Source of the DNA: JANQTF01 sp036835375
Lineage (GTDB): Bacteria > Bacteroidota > Bacteroidia > J057
Reading direction: 5' to 3'
DNA length: 17,944 nt
Assembly: GCA_036835375.1 (NCBI GenBank)
Contig: DAITMB010000104.1
Location: 1 to 17,944, forward strand
Under the pieces are notes generated by a model that saw nothing but the letters and a program-made list of their open reading frames with translations, was not told the origin of the DNA and did no database searches. Made by a program: the position numbers and the translations under genes. Positions 7,280-14,554 of this stretch are shown here, in pieces; positions within the stretch are counted from its first letter, which is position 1; each line of letters opens with the position of its first letter.

Positions 7280-7672
7280 ATGGCAATGTCCGTTCAAGGC
7301 AAACTTCACAAGAAGTTTGAAACCAAGCAAATCACGGCCACCTTCCGCAAGCGCGAGTTCGTGATAGAATATGCCGACAATCCGATGTACCCTCAGTACG
7401 TTCAGTTTCAGCTAATTCAAGACAAGGTCGATCAGCTGGAGCCTTTCCAGGAAGGACAGTCGATTTCGGTAGATTTTGACATTCGAGGCCGTGAATGGAC
7501 CTCGCCACAAGGAGAAGTCAAGTACTTCAACTCGCTGGATGCTTGGCGCGTCGGTGCCGTGCAAGCCCCTGCCGGCCCTCCGATGGGCACAGGCACGCCG
7601 CCTCCCCCGCCGCTTCCTACCGAAGGGGCCATTGATGCAACGGATCTTCAGGATGACGATCTGCCTTTCTAA
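7280..7672 (+). CDS. DUF3127 protein with SSB-like acidic C-terminal tip
   Basis: 130 residues. Residues about 4-92 match DUF3127, a small family of Bacteroidota proteins with a likely OB-fold: V-Q-G-K-L-H-K-K-F-E-T (5-15), T-F-R-K-R-E-F-V-I-E (21-30), V-Q-F-Q-L-I-Q-D-K (41-49), V-D-F-D-I-R-G-R-E-W (64-73) and Y-F-N-S-L-D-A-W-R (82-90). Residues 93-119 are a flexible Pro/Gly/Ala linker. The last residues, DLQDDDLPF, copy the acidic tip of bacterial single-stranded DNA-binding protein (consensus DDDIPF), which docks onto DNA repair and replication proteins. The protein therefore looks like a small SSB-like factor; ssDNA binding is inference. The second Met (7286) is an equally good start. Confidence 0.88.
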   Translation: MAMSVQGKLHKKFETKQITATFRKREFVIEYADNPMYPQYVQFQLIQDKVDQLEPFQEGQSISVDFDIRGREWTSPQGEVKYFNSLDAWRVGAVQAPAGPPMGTGTPPPPPLPTEGAIDATDLQDDDLPF

Positions 7673-7787
7673 AGCTAGCCTCGGTTCCTTAGCGATATCT
7701 CTACTCGCTGCCATCATGCTTTCATGCTGTGTCAGACCCTTTGGGTGTGGGGCTTACCCCTATGTTGGTGGAGCATGTGTAGGTTGA
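7653..7787 (+). CDS. Possible small lipoprotein overlapping the DUF3127 gene
   Basis: A 44-residue open frame beginning at ATG 7653, inside the codons for the acidic tip of the DUF3127 gene and in another frame (20-nt overlap). The peptide has a hydrophobic stretch (L-G-S-L-A-I-S-L-L-A-A-I-M) followed by L-S-C-C, which fits a lipobox, and a short Cys/Gly/Tyr-rich tail (CGAYPYVGGACVG). Most of it lies beyond the DUF3127 stop, where nothing else is encoded. Tiny Cys/Gly-rich lipoproteins are known in Bacteroidota, but I cannot name a family. The start has no clear ribosome-binding site; stop-start overlap with the gene in front would allow coupled translation. Confidence 0.35.
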   Translation: MTICLSKASLGSLAISLLAAIMLSCCVRPFGCGAYPYVGGACVG

Positions 7788-8186
7788 CTCATGAACCCAG
7801 CGCGGGCTGGTGTCACTTGCGCCGATGGGATAATTTTCACGTGAAGGTTACGGGGGGAAGGCCGTGAAAGAACACATTCGACCTGTGTATTCTCGCCAAA
7901 ATAGAACGCCCTTGGCTGAATGTTAGAAATTACGGATCTGGCCCTTGGTAAAGTGCATTTTTCGGGGCTAATCATCCCTGAAAGCCTGCATATAGGTAAT
8001 TTGGCAAGAAAGCAGAGAGTAAGAAAATGGCAGGAAGAGCAGATTTTTAAGCGAAAACCCGACACAAATGGCGGTTTTTCTTACATCTGATTGTGGATAC
8101 GACCTCCGCTTGCGCAACTTAAACATTTGACTTATCTGTCATTTTTTGAAAATTGAGGCATCTGAGCAACCAAACCTGATCAATTT
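7788..8186. other. 399-nt intergenic region before the response regulator
   Basis: No credible gene; the minus-strand ORF across 7760-8065 has a composition unlike a protein. A weak imperfect hairpin (AAAACC near 8055 pairing with GGTTTT near 8073, then a T-rich stretch) may be a terminator but the stem is only 6 bp. Near 8122 the sequence AACATTTG differs from the TAnnTTTG promoter box at its first base, so a promoter for the response regulator is possible but not shown. Confidence 0.4.
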
Positions 8187-8579
8187 ATGGCCGCATACAA
8201 AAGCGTCATGCTGGTAGATGACAACGAAATCGACAACATCATCAATGAGAAAATCATTGAGGCAAACGCCTTTGCAGACCAAATCCTGGTTTTTCAGACC
8301 GGACAGGATGCCCTTGATTATCTCCGTGATCACCAAGACGACATTGAGACCTTGCCTGAAATCGTCTTCTTGGACATCAACATGCCCATCATGGATGGGT
8401 TTCAGTTCTTAACAGATTTCGAGCAGTTTTCGGACAAGGTCCGGGAAAAGTGCAAGATTATCATGCTTTCTTCTTCTATCAGTCCCAAGGACATTGATCG
8501 TGCCGCAAGCAGCCGCTTTGTGAAGAAATATCTGAACAAGCCACTCAACGCCCGCTATCTGGAGGCCATCACGGTCTAA
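8187..8579 (+). CDS. Single-domain response regulator (CheY-like receiver)
   Basis: 130 residues, one complete receiver domain and nothing else. The acidic pair that binds Mg2+ is D11/D12 (MLVDDNE), the phosphoacceptor is D63 (FLDINMP), the conserved hydroxyl residue is S95 or S96 (IMLSSS) and the conserved lysine is K118 (LNKPL). The long alpha1 helix with DNEIDNIINEKII is typical of the stand-alone receivers common in Bacteroidota, which often act in phosphorelays. No histidine kinase or output domain is in the window, so the partner is unknown. It is a single-gene transcript followed by a terminator structure. Confidence 0.93.
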   Translation: MAAYKSVMLVDDNEIDNIINEKIIEANAFADQILVFQTGQDALDYLRDHQDDIETLPEIVFLDINMPIMDGFQFLTDFEQFSDKVREKCKIIMLSSSISPKDIDRAASSRFVKKYLNKPLNARYLEAITV

Positions 8580-8586
8580 TCCCCCC

Positions 8587-8676
8587 GTAGGTTTCGGCCT
8601 ACACCACCATCACATCCCCTGTCATTGGTTGTTGTGTTCTCCTAGGAGAGCCCCAAACTGTGACAGGGATTTTTTT
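8587..8676 (+). terminator. Terminator region after the response regulator
   Basis: Two hairpins follow the stop codon. The first, 8587-8602, is a 6-bp stem (one G-T pair) closed by a TTCG tetraloop. The second pairs CCCTGTCA (8617-8624) with TGACAGGG (8661-8668) and is followed by a run of seven T (8670-8676). Its 36-nt loop holds the perfect palindrome TCTCCTAGGAGA (8638-8649) and a TTGG/CCAA pair (8625-8628, 8653-8656), so the whole folds as one long interrupted stem. Confidence 0.7.
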
Positions 8677-9701
8677 GTCCAAACACCAAAAAAGCTGATG
8701 AAAAAAAACGAGAAACCTATACTTCTTTTGAGGACAAATACCCTTGAGCAATGGGCATGACACAAGAATCTCACAAATGAGGGTATCTCACCATGTAGAA
8801 AGTTTTGATGGCGATAGAAACTTAGAGTTGTCAACTTGATCTTCACCCAATGTCTCTACAAATACTTTCAGTCGAGATAAGAGACAACAACAAAACATCT
8901 ATTTTATTAATTCAAAATTTGGAACTAACTTCGCGAATGATCAAATTTGTTCCAGTCATAGGAACAGTCGAAGATAAGTTGTTTTCATAAAGAGAACAGT
9001 TCTACTCGTTCTTTTTTCAAGCCTTCTTGAATCCTGGTTATTTGGTTGTTCATTAATCTAACTATCTAGGTTTTTGGAGCTCTGGCGTTTGCTTTTTTTA
9101 TTTTTTTAAATGAAAATAACAAATGACGTTTATTTTTCGCATTTGTTTGGGGTATAAAAATTCAAACCACAAACTATGTATTTGACATATATATGAAATA
9201 ATTTGCGTGTCAAGATCTGTGAAAAATAACCTTAAACCGCCATTTTGTTGAATGGCGAGGAGGCTTATAAGATTTTAAGATTTCACAATCAAATTTGTTG
9301 ATTGGTAAACTTTTCTTGTGTCATCGCGTTTATATAGACGGGCCACTTTCTACAAATCGCGAAAATTGTGACTTTCTGCATTTTTGGTAATCTCATTAAA
9401 TACAAACATTTTTATACACACTCGAAAAATTTACTCTCTTCTGTTGCGAAGCAATGCAAATTACCAAACTACGAAAAAGAATCTCTAGGATTTTGATTCG
9501 GATGGTATTTCGACCGCAAAGCATGATTTGGCTTTCTCAACGCCACTTGCCGACGCCGGGTCATTGCATAGTGTATCAGAAGGTGATTTTTTGAGACTGA
9601 CGCACCCGCTTTAGAAATCGACTTTTCCAATTCCATCCCCCATCCTGCCCTTCGAGTGATTCCATCACTCTAGTTTTACCGCTTCGATCATCCCTAACGT
9701 C
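8677..9701. other. AT-rich gene desert of about 1 kb
   Basis: Clearly more AT-rich than the flanking genes, with many short A and T runs and no credible ORF in any frame. Details seen: a 7-bp hairpin CGCCATT/AATGGCG at 9238-9257 with a 6-nt loop; the palindrome CATATATATG near 9187; an 11-nt direct repeat TCAAATTTGTT near 8941 and 9289; and weak ATACCCT/AGGGTAT arms near 8728 and 8782. Composition becomes more GC-balanced again from about 9500 on. I see no tRNA, no mobile-element end and no clear promoter. Confidence 0.6.
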
Positions 9702-9773
9702 ATGCATTTTCATTCTACTGGGGCTACCGCCCTGTCTAACTTCTTTGCTCCGCATAGTAAGTCAGGTCTATCT

Positions 9774-11042
9774 ATGTCCAAGCGACCGTGTTTCACTCCT
9801 CAGGTCTATACTTCCCCTTCGCAGCACAGTAGTCGAGCTACACCTCAGCTCCTGCTCTTGATCCTCTTGGGGGTACCCATGATGGGAATGTCTCAACAAA
9901 AGGTGCTACACTATACCGAGACGACCGGGTATAACCACAATACCAAGACGCAATCCTTGTCGATGTTTAATAGCTGGGCTGCAGCGTTAAACTATACGGT
10001 TACCAACGACGATGAGGGAGATGAATTTGACGACTTGGTGAATCTAATGTCCTATGATGTGGTCGTGTGGTCGAATACTTCCGGGTCTGGAGGTCTCAAC
10101 GCAGCACAGCGTGCTAATTTCGAAACCTATATCGCCAATGGCGGGAGCTACCTCGGCATTCATGCTGCGAGTGACACGTATCGACACAGTACTGCCAATG
10201 GGGGTTCTACTGGGAACTGGGATTGGTATGCGGAAACGGTAGCAGGGGCTTCCGTGCAAACCAGCCCCAATCATACCAAAGCGAATCACACCGATACCAT
10301 GACATTGATTTCTAGCTCACCCATTCTCGACAACATTCCCAATCCTTGGGTCAAAACCGAGGAGTATTACTACTGGGAGGATGGCTATCTCGATACTACT
10401 TTTACAGAGTTGCTACGCGTAGGGCAAACTGGGAACAATAGCTACGATGCGCCGCGCATGATGGCACATATCAAGGAGCTACCAGGAGGTGGGCGGTCTT
10501 TCTATACCGCCTTGGGCCACAGTGGAAACAATTACACCAGCGACCAAAACTTCCAGAATTTGATCGAAGACGCCCTGATTTGGATCTTGGGAGCCGATCC
10601 GGTCTTTCCGGTGAGTATCGTCAACACGCGCGTGCAAGGGCCTACCCTTTGCTGGGAACTCAGCGAATTGAGTGATGTGTACATCGAGACAATTTCATCC
10701 GATGCGCTGGAGTTTGTGACAATCGCCCAGCAATACAACACGCAGGGGTGCTACACCTTTCAGGGTTGCGATCCAGTAGTGGCCCGCATTCGTGCTAAGG
10801 GAGAAGATGGTATTGAGGCCACCAGCCGCCGGATGCCCATTACGCCAAAGCCGCTTTTTCACATGCAAGACAATGTGTTTCAACCTGATTGCGCAGCCGG
10901 TAGCCTCTATCGGCTCATGGACTTGGCGGGACGCCAGTTGATGGCAGGCATGATCCCTGAGCGAGGCGTGAATTTGCAATCGCTGGGTAGTGGCCTGTAT
11001 CTCTTCATTGTCGGTGAGAATTCTTACCAGATTCTTCGATAG
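9774..11042 (+). CDS. Secreted ThuA-domain protein with degenerate T9SS-like C-terminus
   Basis: 422 residues from ATG 9774. After a 24-residue polar N-region comes a hydrophobic signal core (LLLLILLGVPMMGMS, 26-40). Residues about 43-272 are a ThuA-like domain, a class I glutamine amidotransferase-like fold found in sugar-related enzymes: YDVVVWSNTSG (94-104), GGSYLGIHAASD (123-134), KTEEYYYWEDG (194-204) and GGGRSFYTALGHS (238-250). No enzymatic role is firmly established for the family. A second small beta domain (about 280-350) follows. The last 50 residues (YRLMDLAGRQL, LGSGLYLFIVG, YQILR) look like a T9SS sorting domain without the usual PNP motif. An in-frame ATG at 9702 would lengthen the already long N-region to 49 residues. 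Confidence 0.85.
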   Translation: MSKRPCFTPQVYTSPSQHSSRATPQLLLLILLGVPMMGMSQQKVLHYTETTGYNHNTKTQSLSMFNSWAAALNYTVTNDDEGDEFDDLVNLMSYDVVVWSNTSGSGGLNAAQRANFETYIANGGSYLGIHAASDTYRHSTANGGSTGNWDWYAETVAGASVQTSPNHTKANHTDTMTLISSSPILDNIPNPWVKTEEYYYWEDGYLDTTFTELLRVGQTGNNSYDAPRMMAHIKELPGGGRSFYTALGHSGNNYTSDQNFQNLIEDALIWILGADPVFPVSIVNTRVQGPTLCWELSELSDVYIETISSDALEFVTIAQQYNTQGCYTFQGCDPVVARIRAKGEDGIEATSRRMPITPKPLFHMQDNVFQPDCAAGSLYRLMDLAGRQLMAGMIPERGVNLQSLGSGLYLFIVGENSYQILR

Positions 11043-11071
11043 ATCCTGAGGATGTTTCGTGTCTGAAGGTC

Positions 11072-11087
11072 ACCACTTTTGGGTGGT
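11072..11087 (+). terminator. Small hairpin after the ThuA gene
   Basis: ACCAC at 11072-11076 pairs with GTGGT at 11083-11087 around a 6-nt loop, followed by a pyrimidine-rich stretch (CTCCTTTCCTCT). It is 30 nt past the stop codon. The stem is short, so it is a weak terminator candidate, probably backed up by the strong hairpin at 11108-11149. Confidence 0.4.
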
Positions 11088-11107
11088 CTCCTTTCCTCTA
11101 AAGTCAT

Positions 11108-11149
11108 AATATATCCCTTGAAAAGCGAAAGTTTTTCAAGGGATATATT
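11108..11149. terminator. Perfect 17-bp hairpin between convergent genes, likely bidirectional terminator
   Basis: AATATATCCCTTGAAAA (11108-11124) is exactly complementary to 11133-11149, with an 8-nt loop GCGAAAGT. The A-run and T-run in the arms mean that transcripts from either side end a stem with U residues. It lies between the plus-strand ThuA gene (ends 11042) and the minus-strand DinB-fold gene (ends 11247), where a bidirectional terminator is expected. The perfection and length of the stem are more than most terminators need. Confidence 0.65.
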
Positions 11150-11246
11150 CAATATAGCAATAGTGTGAATTTTTATAAAAAAATTGATAGCTATGAAAAT
11201 AGAATTTTGATTGAATGGATAGTGCATTTATCGATTGGTCGCAAGG

Positions 11247-11762
11247 CTACCAAATCCCCGCATAGTCCAGGTGGGAATCGCTGAGCTGGGAGTGGAGGTA
11301 CTCGTATTTGACGCGGTTGATCTGGCGGATGTGATGAAAATCATGGGCGAGCCAGTTGGCCAGAAAAAACTCTGCCGAGACTTCGCCCATGCGTGGATGC
11401 AAGTGAACGCTTCTCCACTTGGGTTGTTGAAGGGATTGAAGCCAGGCGACCGATTGTGCCCTTTCCTCCAAAAATTCTCCCAGCTTCTGCTCATAAGATT
11501 GATCCCGGTAGTGGCGGCTCTGGATCCAGCCCTCTGGATCAATGCTGGGCATGGGGGCATCTGGCGTCTCCAGGACATGCTTCACGCGGGCGCGAAAGTC
11601 TTCGCGCTCTTCATCTACCAGATGACAAAGGATTTCGAGCAGGTTCCAGCGCTGTGGATGAGGGGACCACTGGACTTGCTTCTGATCGAGACCGACCAGC
11701 ATGGCTTCAAACACCTGCCAGTTGGCGGTGAGTTGCTGAATGATCTTGGCGTGATGGTTCAT
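11247..11762 (-). CDS. DinB superfamily protein
   Basis: 171 residues, a four-helix DinB/DfsB-like bundle. The three expected metal-binding histidines are visible: H47 in the helix LLEILCHLVDEE (41-52), and H140 and H144 in LAHDFHHIRQINR (138-150). An N-terminal helix (IIQQLTANWQVFEAML) and the WSPHPQRWNLLEIL segment complete the family pattern. DinB-fold proteins include thiol transferases and isomerases, but nothing here shows the reaction. It lies 176 nt downstream of the transglutaminase gene on the same strand, so it may be the last gene of the ATP-grasp/Anbu transcript or simply a neighbour; its distance argues for the latter. It is only distantly similar to the other DinB-fold protein at 3960-4493. 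Confidence 0.88.
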   Translation of the reverse strand: MNHHAKIIQQLTANWQVFEAMLVGLDQKQVQWSPHPQRWNLLEILCHLVDEEREDFRARVKHVLETPDAPMPSIDPEGWIQSRHYRDQSYEQKLGEFLEERAQSVAWLQSLQQPKWRSVHLHPRMGEVSAEFFLANWLAHDFHHIRQINRVKYEYLHSQLSDSHLDYAGIW

Positions 11763-11938
11763 GAAGGCGGCGTAAATGTGCAGTTGAACTTACGTTTCGC
11801 CTACGAAAAAGCCCAATCGCTGCGCAAGAAAATGCTTTGTCTGCCGCTACTTTTTGGGAAGCGAGCAGTGGGAGGCCCACCTGCGGGAAAAAGCCAGAAT
11901 CGGGCAAAATAACTTCCTGGCGGCAGCACTCATAAAGA

Positions 11939-12775
11939 TTAGCGTCGTTCAATGCGGAGGCTGGCTACGAGGTGGGCCTCCGCTGCGCCCGCGAAGGAGC
12001 CTGTGACTGGCATGGTAGCGCTGTGGTCCACGCTGGCTGCCAGGGGCACATATGCTTCGTCGGCCCAAAGACCAGAACTAGGATCCAGGGCGAGCCAGCC
12101 ACCACCGGGCAAATAGACCTCCACCCACGCGTGGAGGTCATGCTCAGGAAGGTCTGGCGAATAGTGATATCCACTGACGAATCTGGCGGCGATCCCAGCC
12201 CGTCGATACATGGCGATGGCAAGCCAACTGAGGTCGCGGCAGGATCCCTGCTTTCGTTCCCATGTTTCGGCGGGGGTCCATGGCGCGCCGCTGTAGCGAG
12301 ATTCGAAACCAAAGGTCGCGCTGATCCACTGATTGATGGCTGTCACCAGGGCGGTTGTATCTGAAAATTGCGCCTGGAGCGTCTGAAGTTGGTCCAGCAG
12401 GGGCAATGGCAGCTCAATGGGCATCAAGGCACAAGCGAGCGGAGGAGTCGGCGGAGAAGGATAAATATGGGCAGCCTGGGCACTTTCGAGCGGATAGTAC
12501 ACGAAGTCCAGCGGGTCCATGGGCTGGGTCTCGATGCTGAGTTCGGAATAAATACGCAGTAGCTGAGTGGTGCCTGTAAACCACAAGTGACAGACCCGAT
12601 TGCCTTCTGGATCCAATATCCACTTCATTCCTGCAGGCGTGGGCGATAGAGTCAGGCGATGTGAGGTCACGGTCTGGTGAGGGACACTGATGGGATAAAT
12701 ACACAGAAAGTGGGGCTTGAGCCACACGGGTGAGGAAAATGTGTAATCGGTGAGGTGAGTAATGGCAAATTTCAT
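11939..12775 (-). CDS. Transglutaminase-like cysteine peptidase family protein
   Basis: 278 residues from ATG 12775. Residues 1-85 are the bacterial N-terminal beta domain that often precedes the catalytic part (start MKFAITHLTDYTFSSPV). The transglutaminase core (about 145-240) has the Cys-His-Asp triad: C179 in KQGSCRDLSWL, H215 in DLHAWVEVYLP and D231 in LALDPSSG. Members of this family in bacteria are predicted peptidases or amide-forming enzymes; the substrate here is not known. The start overlaps the stop of the Anbu gene as ATGA (12772-12775), which both selects this start over the upstream one at 12811 and implies translational coupling. The gene group suggests that it acts on the product of the ATP-grasp enzyme. 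Confidence 0.92.
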   Translation of the reverse strand: MKFAITHLTDYTFSSPVWLKPHFLCIYPISVPHQTVTSHRLTLSPTPAGMKWILDPEGNRVCHLWFTGTTQLLRIYSELSIETQPMDPLDFVYYPLESAQAAHIYPSPPTPPLACALMPIELPLPLLDQLQTLQAQFSDTTALVTAINQWISATFGFESRYSGAPWTPAETWERKQGSCRDLSWLAIAMYRRAGIAARFVSGYHYSPDLPEHDLHAWVEVYLPGGGWLALDPSSGLWADEAYVPLAASVDHSATMPVTGSFAGAAEAHLVASLRIERR

Positions 12776-13503
12776 GCGTGCGGAACTCGCTCGAAGACCT
12801 TTGTCAACCAAGAGCTGTCGATCTCTTGGATGAGTTGTATAACGGATTTATCCCAAAATTTAGAAATCTCAATCAACTCTTCTTCTTGGTATCGTTGCTC
12901 CACCATTTGAAAGCTCCCACTCCGATAAATCACCACGTCGATGGGGAAGCCGACATCGTTGGCGCTGAGTCGGGTCGCGTCGAAAGAGAGAAATCCTGTC
13001 TTGAGTGCAAATTCGAGACTTGATTCGTAGGTGATGGCCCGATCGAGGATGGGCTTGCCATAGCCCGTGTTCCCAATAATAAAGAAGGGCGCCGACACAC
13101 TCACTTCGACCCAGTTGCCCTCGGGATAGACCATGAAGAGCTTTGGCTCAAGATCGTCCTCCAGTTGGCCGCCTACGATGGCGTGAAGATTAAAGGCAAG
13201 TCCCGACTCTTGAAGCGCCTTCTTGTCCTCTTTCGCTACTTGCCTCAGTTGGCGGGCAAATGCATTGGCCGCTTTGTAGAGCTTGTTAAAGGTGAGATCA
13301 CTGTTTTGAATTTCTTCTTCAAAGTAAGTCACCGCCTTGTCTCTTACAGAGCGCAAGCCCGAGGTCATGATCAGCAGGGAATGGCCGGGTCGTTGGTGGA
13401 GCGTGATTTTCTTGGCAGTAGTAGTTTGATTTCCGGAGGTGATCCGTGTGTCAGCTAGAGCAATCAATCCTTCACGTGTACGAATTCCGAGGCAATAAGT
13501 CAT
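12772..13503 (-). CDS. Anbu, proteasome-type N-terminal threonine hydrolase
   Basis: 243 codons from the ATG at 13503. This start is chosen over 13509 because removal of Met leaves the Thr that serves as nucleophile: T1-Y-C-L-G. The Ntn-hydrolase set is then T1, D17 (ALADTRI) and a lysine at 30 or 31 (TTAKKIT). Other family marks are the MTSGLRSVRDK block (about 47-57), HAIVGGQLEDDLEPKLF (about 108-124) and FFIIGNTGYGKPILDR (about 141-156). Anbu is a proteasome/HslV homologue that forms open ring or spiral assemblies; proteolytic activity has been hard to show and its natural substrate is, as far as I know, not known. It sits between alpha-E and transglutaminase genes, the standard context of the family. 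Confidence 0.93.
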   Translation of the reverse strand: MTYCLGIRTREGLIALADTRITSGNQTTTAKKITLHQRPGHSLLIMTSGLRSVRDKAVTYFEEEIQNSDLTFNKLYKAANAFARQLRQVAKEDKKALQESGLAFNLHAIVGGQLEDDLEPKLFMVYPEGNWVEVSVSAPFFIIGNTGYGKPILDRAITYESSLEFALKTGFLSFDATRLSANDVGFPIDVVIYRSGSFQMVEQRYQEEELIEISKFWDKSVIQLIQEIDSSWLTKVFERVPHA

Positions 13504-13546
13504 AGACAATAAGTCAAGGAGAGGAAGATCGCGTCAATGATTCGCG

Positions 13547-14500
13547 TCAGTGGTCGTTTGGGGAAAAAAACGTCTGCAATATCGCATCCGAAACTTGATT
13601 TACCTCTACTTGAATCACATCCAAGTACTCATGAACTCCGACATCAAAGATTTCACTGATTTCCCGGTACTCCAATTTTGAGCGCATAGCGCCCAGAAGC
13701 TTCTCCGCGAGGTTGTATCGGCGGTTCTCTGACGGGCCTGAGAGGGCCTTGATGCTATCGAGAGAATTGTCAATACAGAAAAAAATAGAGCGAGGAAATC
13801 GCCGATCTAGCACCAGAAATTCGATCACCTTCACTGGGGTAATCAAGCCAAATTGTTTCCGGCAGATCGAGTAAGCACTCACTGACTTGAGCAGCGCCGA
13901 CCATTGGATCAGGTCGATGGGTGAGCCCACGATGTTGGCCGTCGGCAGCAGAATGTGATACTTCACATCCAGCAAGCGGGAAGTCTTGTCCGCCCGCTCA
14001 AGAAAAGTGCCAAGCCGCCCATAGTGCCACGCCTCCGAGCGAGAGATCGTAGAAGACGTGATCCCAAAAAACAGTTGACACCCTTGGATGATCTCCTTAA
14101 AAAAAGTGCGCGGGTCCTCCGCCAGGATGCTGTCCCGTGGATTGGCTTCCTTCATCATGAGATACACCCGATTGATTTGCTCCCACATCTCCGTCGAAAT
14201 GCTCTCGCGAACACTGCGCGCATTTTCCCTCGCGGAGTGGAGACTCGAAAGAATTGAGTTGAGATTGTCTGGGTCAAAGGTCATGAAATCAATCACGGCC
14301 TCGCGCTGCACCTCCGGATATTTTTTCCGGTATGCCTCCAGGTCTTGTGTGATGGTGAGAAGAGGCCCCCATTGCTCCTGCATATTCGGCGGGAGGTCCA
14401 GGGCGAGATTGAAGTTCACCGTGAGAAATCGGGCATAGCTCTCCGCTCGCTCAATGTAGCGGTGCATCCAGTAGATCGAATCAGCGACACGGCTCAGCAT
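13547..14500 (-). CDS. Alpha-E domain protein
   Basis: 317 residues, all helical in character. The start MLSRVADSIYWMHRYIERAE (1-20) is the signature of the alpha-E family (former DUF403). Further family-like segments are SARENARSVRESISTEMWEQIN (about 108-129), GRLGTFLERADKTSRLLD (about 180-197) and LLDRRFPRSIFFCID (about 249-263). Several conserved Glu/Arg pairs face each other in such bundles; no catalytic role is proven. The family almost always occurs beside circularly permuted ATP-grasp and transglutaminase genes, and is proposed to assist the amide-forming reaction. It starts 54 nt after the ATP-grasp stop and ends 43 nt before Anbu, so all are one operon. Confidence 0.93.
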   Translation of the reverse strand: MLSRVADSIYWMHRYIERAESYARFLTVNFNLALDLPPNMQEQWGPLLTITQDLEAYRKKYPEVQREAVIDFMTFDPDNLNSILSSLHSARENARSVRESISTEMWEQINRVYLMMKEANPRDSILAEDPRTFFKEIIQGCQLFFGITSSTISRSEAWHYGRLGTFLERADKTSRLLDVKYHILLPTANIVGSPIDLIQWSALLKSVSAYSICRKQFGLITPVKVIEFLVLDRRFPRSIFFCIDNSLDSIKALSGPSENRRYNLAEKLLGAMRSKLEYREISEIFDVGVHEYLDVIQVEVNQVSDAILQTFFSPNDH

Positions 14501-14554
14501 GTATCAAAAGGGATTGAAAATATCGTGACAAACAAATGAATTCATTCAACGGCC

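Noticed and set aside
7760..8065. 101-residue minus-strand ORF before the response regulator
   Set aside because: Unusual composition and no recognisable signal; overlaps the end of the small lipoprotein frame.
8622..8846. 74-residue minus-strand ORF in the AT-rich desert
   Set aside because: Phe/Lys-rich composition, overlaps the terminator hairpin of the response regulator gene, no start signal.
11235..11912. 225-residue plus-strand ORF over the DinB gene
   Set aside because: The minus-strand frame carries the DinB His triad; the plus-strand frame has no recognisable features.
12772..13503. Anbu read as HslV (ClpQ) of the HslUV protease
   Set aside because: The start is TYCLG instead of the HslV-type TT.G start, no hslU neighbour is present, and the alpha-E/ATP-grasp context is that of Anbu.
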